The notes below the pieces were generated by a model. The model saw only the letters and a program-made list of their open reading frames with translations. It had not been told where the DNA came from and did not search any database. Shown here piece by piece: positions 48,611 to 53,061 of a stretch of 53,061 bases of DNA. This DNA is from Parvimonas sp035282405 (lineage in GTDB: Bacteria; Bacillota; Clostridia; Tissierellales; Peptoniphilaceae). Position numbers and translations under genes: made by a program. Positions within the stretch are counted from its first letter, which is position 1; each line of letters starts with the position of its first letter. The DNA lies in contig NZ_JAYKBP010000006.1 in assembly GCF_035282405.1 (NCBI RefSeq), positions 1 through 53,061 of the forward strand. Reading direction: 5' to 3'.

Positions 48611-49813
48611 ATGAAAATTAAGAAAGTTTTAACAACTTCTATGTTGTGTGCATTGGTTTGTACTGCATTACCAGTATCAAAATCTTTTGCAGATGAAACA
48701 GACAAGACAGAAGTTAAAATTGAAAGGACAAGTATTGAAGAAGTAAATAAATCATTAATCAGTAGTTCAGATAAGATATTTGAAGTTCCTTCCGCTTTAG
48801 AATTAGCAAAATTAGAACAAGATAATAATATATACTCTTTAGTTAGTGAAGAAGATACTAAAATGCCTGAGTTAGAAGAAAATTCATATTATGTAAAAGA
48901 ATCTACTGAAATGAAACCAGTTTTAAGCGAAAACGAAGAAGAAACTATTAAAGTAGAAAAAGGTTCTGTCGTTAAAGTTGAAATGAGTGGTGATAAGAAG
49001 GCTATTGTTTCTGTGAATGATAAAGTTGGAACTATTGATGTTGAACTTTTAACAAAGGAAACAGTTGAACCTGAAAAAAATGAAACTGAAATAAAAGCTG
49101 CTGAAGAAAAGAAAGCAGAAGAAAATAAAGCTGAAACTCTAAAGAAGGCTCCTGTTAAAAAGGTTAGTCTTTACGCAACAGAAAATTTGAATGTTAGATC
49201 AGATCGATCATCTAGTTCATCTAAACTTGGCGTGTTATCAAAAGGAGAAAAAGTAAATGGTATAGATAAGGGTGAATGGGTTGAATTCAACTTCAATGGA
49301 AAGACTGGTTATGTTATGAAATCATATCTTTCTGAAAAGAAACCTGAAGTTCAACAACCGAGAGAAGAAAAATCTAAGAAACAAAACAATTCAAGTTCTT
49401 CTAATAATTCATCTAGACAAGAAAGCCAATCAAGTAATGCTGATGTAGATACAGTTGTTAATCTAGCTTTAGCTCAAGTAGGGAAACCATATGTTTGGGG
49501 AAGTGCTAATCCTAATGTAGGTTTTGACTGCTCAGGACTAGTACATTATGTTTACAAACAAGTAGGAATTACTTTAAGTAGATCATCATATAGCCAAATT
49601 AATTATGGTACTAGAGTTAAATCTTCTGAATTAAGAAAAGGAGATTTAGTATTCTTTAATAATGGTGGTGGCAGAATTAGTCACGTAGGTATTTACATTG
49701 GAAACAACAAGTTTGTTCATGCATCAACTCCAGGAACTGGTGTTATTGTTAGTAAACTGTTTGGAAGTTATTTCGGAAATACATTCGTTGGGGCAACTAG
49801 ACTTATTAAATAA
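48611..49813 (+). CDS. Secreted SH3-NlpC/P60 peptidoglycan hydrolase
   Basis: 400 aa. Signal peptide (1-27, ending SKSFA), a Glu/Lys-rich region to about 180, a bacterial SH3 domain (about 184-243, with NLNVRSDRSSSSSKLGVL), a Ser/Asn linker, and a C-terminal NlpC/P60 domain. Catalytic Cys307 in FDCSGLVHY, His358 in RISHVGIYI and His370 in NKFVHAS are all present. Would cut D-Glu-to-diamino acid bonds in stem peptides during growth or division. TAGGAGGTAATT before ATG. Predicted WalR control. Confidence 0.93.
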   Translation: MKIKKVLTTSMLCALVCTALPVSKSFADETDKTEVKIERTSIEEVNKSLISSSDKIFEVPSALELAKLEQDNNIYSLVSEEDTKMPELEENSYYVKESTEMKPVLSENEEETIKVEKGSVVKVEMSGDKKAIVSVNDKVGTIDVELLTKETVEPEKNETEIKAAEEKKAEENKAETLKKAPVKKVSLYATENLNVRSDRSSSSSKLGVLSKGEKVNGIDKGEWVEFNFNGKTGYVMKSYLSEKKPEVQQPREEKSKKQNNSSSSNNSSRQESQSSNADVDTVVNLALAQVGKPYVWGSANPNVGFDCSGLVHYVYKQVGITLSRSSYSQINYGTRVKSSELRKGDLVFFNNGGGRISHVGIYIGNNKFVHASTPGTGVIVSKLFGSYFGNTFVGATRLIK

Positions 49814-49827
49814 TTTATAAAATTAAG

Positions 49828-49852
49828 GACGGTTTTTGAAACCGTCTTTTTT
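49828..49852 (+). terminator. Terminator of the NlpC/P60 gene
   Basis: GACGGTTT (49828-49835), loop TTG, AAACCGTC (49839-49846), followed by T. Lies 14 bases past the stop. Confidence 0.85.
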
Positions 49853-50017
49853 GTTGCTTGCTTAAGCATAATTTTTTTGAAAAAACGAATAAAAATTGAC
49901 TAGTTATGTTAGTGAATGCAAAAGATTAAACCAAAAGAAAATCCCTATTTGTGAAAAAACATATTAAATATGCCAATTATAGTGTAAAAACAAAGAGGAA
50001 TTTTTAAATAAGATGTA

Positions 50018-50046
50018 TAGACAATATTTTAGAATTTTGATATAAT
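50018..50046 (+). promoter_or_regulatory. Probable promoter of the VaFE surface protein gene
   Basis: TAGACA (50018-50023), 17-bp spacer, TATAAT (50041-50046), about 95 nt before the start codon. The 5' leader contains AAAAGGGGGATATTT with a GGGGG ribosome binding site. The stretch 49853-50017 shows nothing else. Confidence 0.6.
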
Positions 50047-50146
50047 AAAAATGTATGCATAAACATATATTGAAAAATATAATGAATATCAAATTGTTTT
50101 TTAGATGTGTTTAGATATAATAATTTTATTTAAAAGGGGGATATTT

Positions 50147-53061
50147 ATGAAAAAAAGAACGAAAGGTTTTATAGTATGTTTTTTGATTTTATCAATGGTA
50201 TTTCAAACGATTAGTTCAGCTTTTATTTATGCACAAGGTGAAGTAAAGCCGAATGTTACCGTTACAGATTTTTCTATTGTTGATAAAAAATCTGAGTATT
50301 ATGGCTATGAGAAAGTTAAACTTGAATTGAAATGGGATGCGTCTCATTATAATAATACTCTTAAAGAAGGGGATTATTTTGAGGTTACTTTACCTGAAAA
50401 TATGACTTTTCCTACAACGAGCGAGGCAACTAACTTTGACTTGCTTGATAGTGAAGGAAAAGTTGTTGCCAAAGCGGTGGTTACGCCAGGAGCAGGTGGT
50501 GGTGGTAAGATTAAAGCTACCTTTACAAGTTATGTTAAGGATAAATATAATGTTAAAGGTACAATGCACTTGGAAGCACATTTTTCTGAAGAGAAGCTTA
50601 AATATGGCGAAGAAAATATTTTTAAAGTTGTAGTTGGAAATACAACAAAAGAACTAAAAGCAAATATTAAAAAAGTTATCGGGAAACCTACAGAACAATT
50701 TGCAAAATGGGCTGAAGAAATTCCTGGTAATAGTAATCAAGTTAAATGGTCTTTAAGAATTAACTTCAGCGCAGGAAAATTAACTAATCTTAAAATTGAA
50801 GATAAACTTTCAGGTGATGAAACAATTATTGAAGGGTCTTTGAAATTATACTCAATATCTTTAAACAAATTTGGTCAAAATAAAGGTAAAATAGAGATAC
50901 CTAATGTTGATTTTAAGTTATCTGCAGATAAGAAGAGTTTTACTGTTGACTTGAGCAAGGTAAGACCACAAATTCCAGAAAGTTTTGATGCAAATGGGAA
51001 TGTTAAAAGCTGGAAGGAAAGTGATAAACCTGTTGGAGATTTAACAGGAGCTCAATTATTTATAACTTATAAAACAACTTATACACCAGGAACTAAAGTT
51101 ACTAATAATGCTAAAGGAACTTCACCTAATTGGGATTCTCCAAAACATTTATCTTTCCAATACCAATCAGCTTCTTCAGGAGGAACTGGAGAAGGAAATA
51201 AGGGGAAAGTTAAGATTGTAAAAGTGGATGCAGTTAATCCTAATATTAAACTTCCTCAAGCAAAATTTGAAATTAGAGTTAAAGATACAAATGAATTAGT
51301 TGAAACAATGATTACAGGAGCAAATGGAGAGGCTATTTCCACAAAAACATTGGATCCAACTAAGAAATATATATTAAAAGAAATTAGTACACCACCAGGA
51401 TATGAAGTTGAATCAACAAGTCAAAACTTGGAATTTACACCGAATGCAAATAAGTTAACAGGTATAGATATTAAAAATAAACGTATTTTAACAAGTGTTT
51501 CTGGTGAAAAGACTTGGGTAAATGATGAGGGATATAATGTTCGTCCTGAACAAGTAACTATTCAATTAGTTGCTGATGGAGTTGATGTACAAGGAAAGAC
51601 TTTAACAGTAAAACCAGATCAAAACGGACAATGGAAGTATGAATTTAAGGATTTACCTAAATACAGAACAGATAAGCGAGATGAAAATGGGAAGGATATT
51701 CCGATAGTTTATACTGTAAGAGAAGTAAATGTACCTGAAGGATATACTTCTGAAGTTACAGGCATGAATGTAAAGAACACATATAAACCTAAGGAATTTG
51801 ATTTTAAATTTAGAAAAACTGATATTAATGGAACAGAATTACCAGGAGCAACTATTAAATTAAGTTCAGATGATGGTAGAAATCTAATTAAAGAAAATGG
51901 AGTTAAAGTTCCATCGGTAGAATGGGTTTCAGATGGGAATGCTAAACAATTAACTCTTGAGCCTGGTAGTTATACACTTAAAGAAGAAAATGCACCAGAA
52001 GGATACACTTTCGCTACAACAATTAAGTTTACAGTAAAGCCTGATGGAACAGTAGAAGGAACTAATGTAAAAGTAGAAGGCTCTACAACTATTGTAACAA
52101 TGGTAGATGATTACAAATATCATCCAGTAAAGGTAAGTAAAGTAGATTTAGGTGGAAAAGAATTAGTTGGAGCAAAGATAACAGTTAAGTCAGCAGATGG
52201 AACAAACTTAATTAGTGAAAATGGTAAGAGTGTAAATTCAGTTTCTTGGGAATCAACAGATACAGCTAAGGGATTAAAATTAAGAGCAGGAAAATATGTA
52301 TTCCACGAAGAAGCAGCACCTGAAGGATATTTAACAGTAACAGATATAGAATTTGAAGTTGATAAAGACGGAAATGTAAAAGTAACAAAAGTAGCAGAAG
52401 ATGATATAGTAAAATCAGAAGGTGGAAAAGTTACAATTACGGACCGTAAGAAACCAACAGTAAAGACAAAGGCAACAGTAAATGACAAGAAAGAAGACGA
52501 ACCAACTGACAAGGTAGTATTAACAGATGTAGTTAAGTATAATAACTTAATAGTAGGAAAGAAATATACAGCTAAGTTAGTATGGATGGATAAGGAAACA
52601 AATAAGCCATTCATGGTTGACGGAAAAGAAGTAACAGTAGAAAAAGAATTCGTAGCAGAACAAGAAAATGGAGAAGTAGAATTAAGTACAACTGTGGATG
52701 CTAAGCATTTTGAAAAAGATACAACATTAGTAGCTTTTGAAGAAGTGTATAAGGATAATACTTTAGTAGCATCACATAAGGACATTAATGATGCGGATCA
52801 AACAGTAAAGGTTAAACAACCAAAACCAGAGCTAAAGACAGAAGCAAAAGTTAATGGAGAAAAAGAAGCAAAAGCAAAAGATGAATTAACATTAACAGAT
52901 AAAGTAAGCTATAAGAATTTGGTAATTGGGAAAGAATATACAGTTAAACTTGTTTGGATGGATAAGGAAACTAATCAACCATTTTTAGTAGATGGAAAAG
53001 AAGTAACAGCAGAAAAGACATTTGTAGCTGATAAGAGTGAAGGAGAAATAGAATTAAGTAC
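50147..53061 (+). CDS. VaFE/SpaA-repeat cell-surface protein (3' truncated by window)
   Basis: At least 971 codons, running off the window. Signal peptide (MKKRTKGFIVCFLILS..., cut near 29-30). Adhesin-like N-terminal region (about 35-340) with a GDYFEVTLPENM segment and a Gly-rich loop. Then a SpaA-type domain at about 352 (GKVKIVKVDA ... EISTPPGYEVE), a Cna-B-type domain at about 449 (GEKTWVNDEG ... REVNVPEGYTSE), SpaA domains at about 550 and 661 (each ending EENAPEGY or EEAAPEGY), and VaFE repeats from about 768 and 892, the first with TTLVAFEEVY. The Lys and Glu residues fit isopeptide-bond-stabilised stalks. An LPXTG anchor should lie past the window end. Confidence 0.92.
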   Translation, partial: MKKRTKGFIVCFLILSMVFQTISSAFIYAQGEVKPNVTVTDFSIVDKKSEYYGYEKVKLELKWDASHYNNTLKEGDYFEVTLPENMTFPTTSEATNFDLLDSEGKVVAKAVVTPGAGGGGKIKATFTSYVKDKYNVKGTMHLEAHFSEEKLKYGEENIFKVVVGNTTKELKANIKKVIGKPTEQFAKWAEEIPGNSNQVKWSLRINFSAGKLTNLKIEDKLSGDETIIEGSLKLYSISLNKFGQNKGKIEIPNVDFKLSADKKSFTVDLSKVRPQIPESFDANGNVKSWKESDKPVGDLTGAQLFITYKTTYTPGTKVTNNAKGTSPNWDSPKHLSFQYQSASSGGTGEGNKGKVKIVKVDAVNPNIKLPQAKFEIRVKDTNELVETMITGANGEAISTKTLDPTKKYILKEISTPPGYEVESTSQNLEFTPNANKLTGIDIKNKRILTSVSGEKTWVNDEGYNVRPEQVTIQLVADGVDVQGKTLTVKPDQNGQWKYEFKDLPKYRTDKRDENGKDIPIVYTVREVNVPEGYTSEVTGMNVKNTYKPKEFDFKFRKTDINGTELPGATIKLSSDDGRNLIKENGVKVPSVEWVSDGNAKQLTLEPGSYTLKEENAPEGYTFATTIKFTVKPDGTVEGTNVKVEGSTTIVTMVDDYKYHPVKVSKVDLGGKELVGAKITVKSADGTNLISENGKSVNSVSWESTDTAKGLKLRAGKYVFHEEAAPEGYLTVTDIEFEVDKDGNVKVTKVAEDDIVKSEGGKVTITDRKKPTVKTKATVNDKKEDEPTDKVVLTDVVKYNNLIVGKKYTAKLVWMDKETNKPFMVDGKEVTVEKEFVAEQENGEVELSTTVDAKHFEKDTTLVAFEEVYKDNTLVASHKDINDADQTVKVKQPKPELKTEAKVNGEKEAKAKDELTLTDKVSYKNLVIGKEYTVKLVWMDKETNQPFLVDGKEVTAEKTFVADKSEGEIELS

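Noticed and set aside
52120..52785. 221-residue frame opposite the VaFE surface protein gene
   Set aside because: Ser/Thr/Phe-rich shadow of the repeated coding sequence; the plus-strand frame has clear domains, signal peptide and ribosome binding site.

Overview
This window is the replication-origin region of an AT-rich, low-GC Gram-positive anaerobe. The gene set (mevalonate-type fni, VaFE/SpaA surface protein, MptD-type ECF transporter, DUF4446 in the parAB operon, a SigF/SigB-type sigma operon), the very low GC and the palindromic interspersed repeats suggest a Peptoniphilaceae/Tissierellia member, perhaps Parvimonas-like. That assignment is inference; no rRNA or tRNA gene is visible to confirm it.

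Layout: (1) 1-7.7 kb: a 66-bp tandem repeat, then a minus-strand five-gene uptake cluster (two ABC half-transporters, then ECF S, T and a double ATPase), faced by a divergent AraC regulator; together these look like heme or siderophore uptake. (2) 7.8-11 kb: two tandem DUF4026/DUF2314 paralogues with near-identical promoters. (3) 11.2-21.2 kb, minus strand: dnaA-dnaN-S4 protein-recF-gyrB-gyrA, with a STAS antagonist, a degenerate anti-sigma protein and a SigF/SigB-type sigma factor appended to gyrA. (4) 21.2-24.4 kb: oriC with TTATCCACA boxes, then an unusual insertion (ABC exporter, short ORFs, GNAT) between dnaA and rpmH. (5) 24.4-28.1 kb, plus strand: rpmH-rnpA-yidD-yidC-jag-mnmE. (6) 28.7-34.2 kb: an MFS exporter under an operator-like palindrome, the isochorismatase-LCP-fni operon, and a LicA-like choline kinase preceded by a structured tandem repeat. 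(7) 34.3-42.7 kb: a Bce-type ABC transporter and its two-component system, separated by repeat-flanked small genes (MmcQ, ParB-like, GIY-YIG), then an unrecognised gene and a GNAT. (8) 43.1-48.2 kb: the parA-parB-class V aminotransferase-DUF4446-lipid kinase-pta operon. (9) 48.4-53 kb: two perfect parS sites, a probable WalR-controlled SH3-NlpC/P60 hydrolase, and a large VaFE-repeat surface protein cut by the window end.

The most unusual content is non-coding. About nine mosaic elements are built from small perfect hairpins whose stem sequences differ between copies while pairing is kept; five lie directly beyond rho-independent terminators, and one interrupts a GIY-YIG gene start. A separate 87-bp tandem repeat between two divergent promoters shows three compensatory base-pair changes. 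Four phased TGTAAY boxes abut the -35 of the NlpC/P60 gene.
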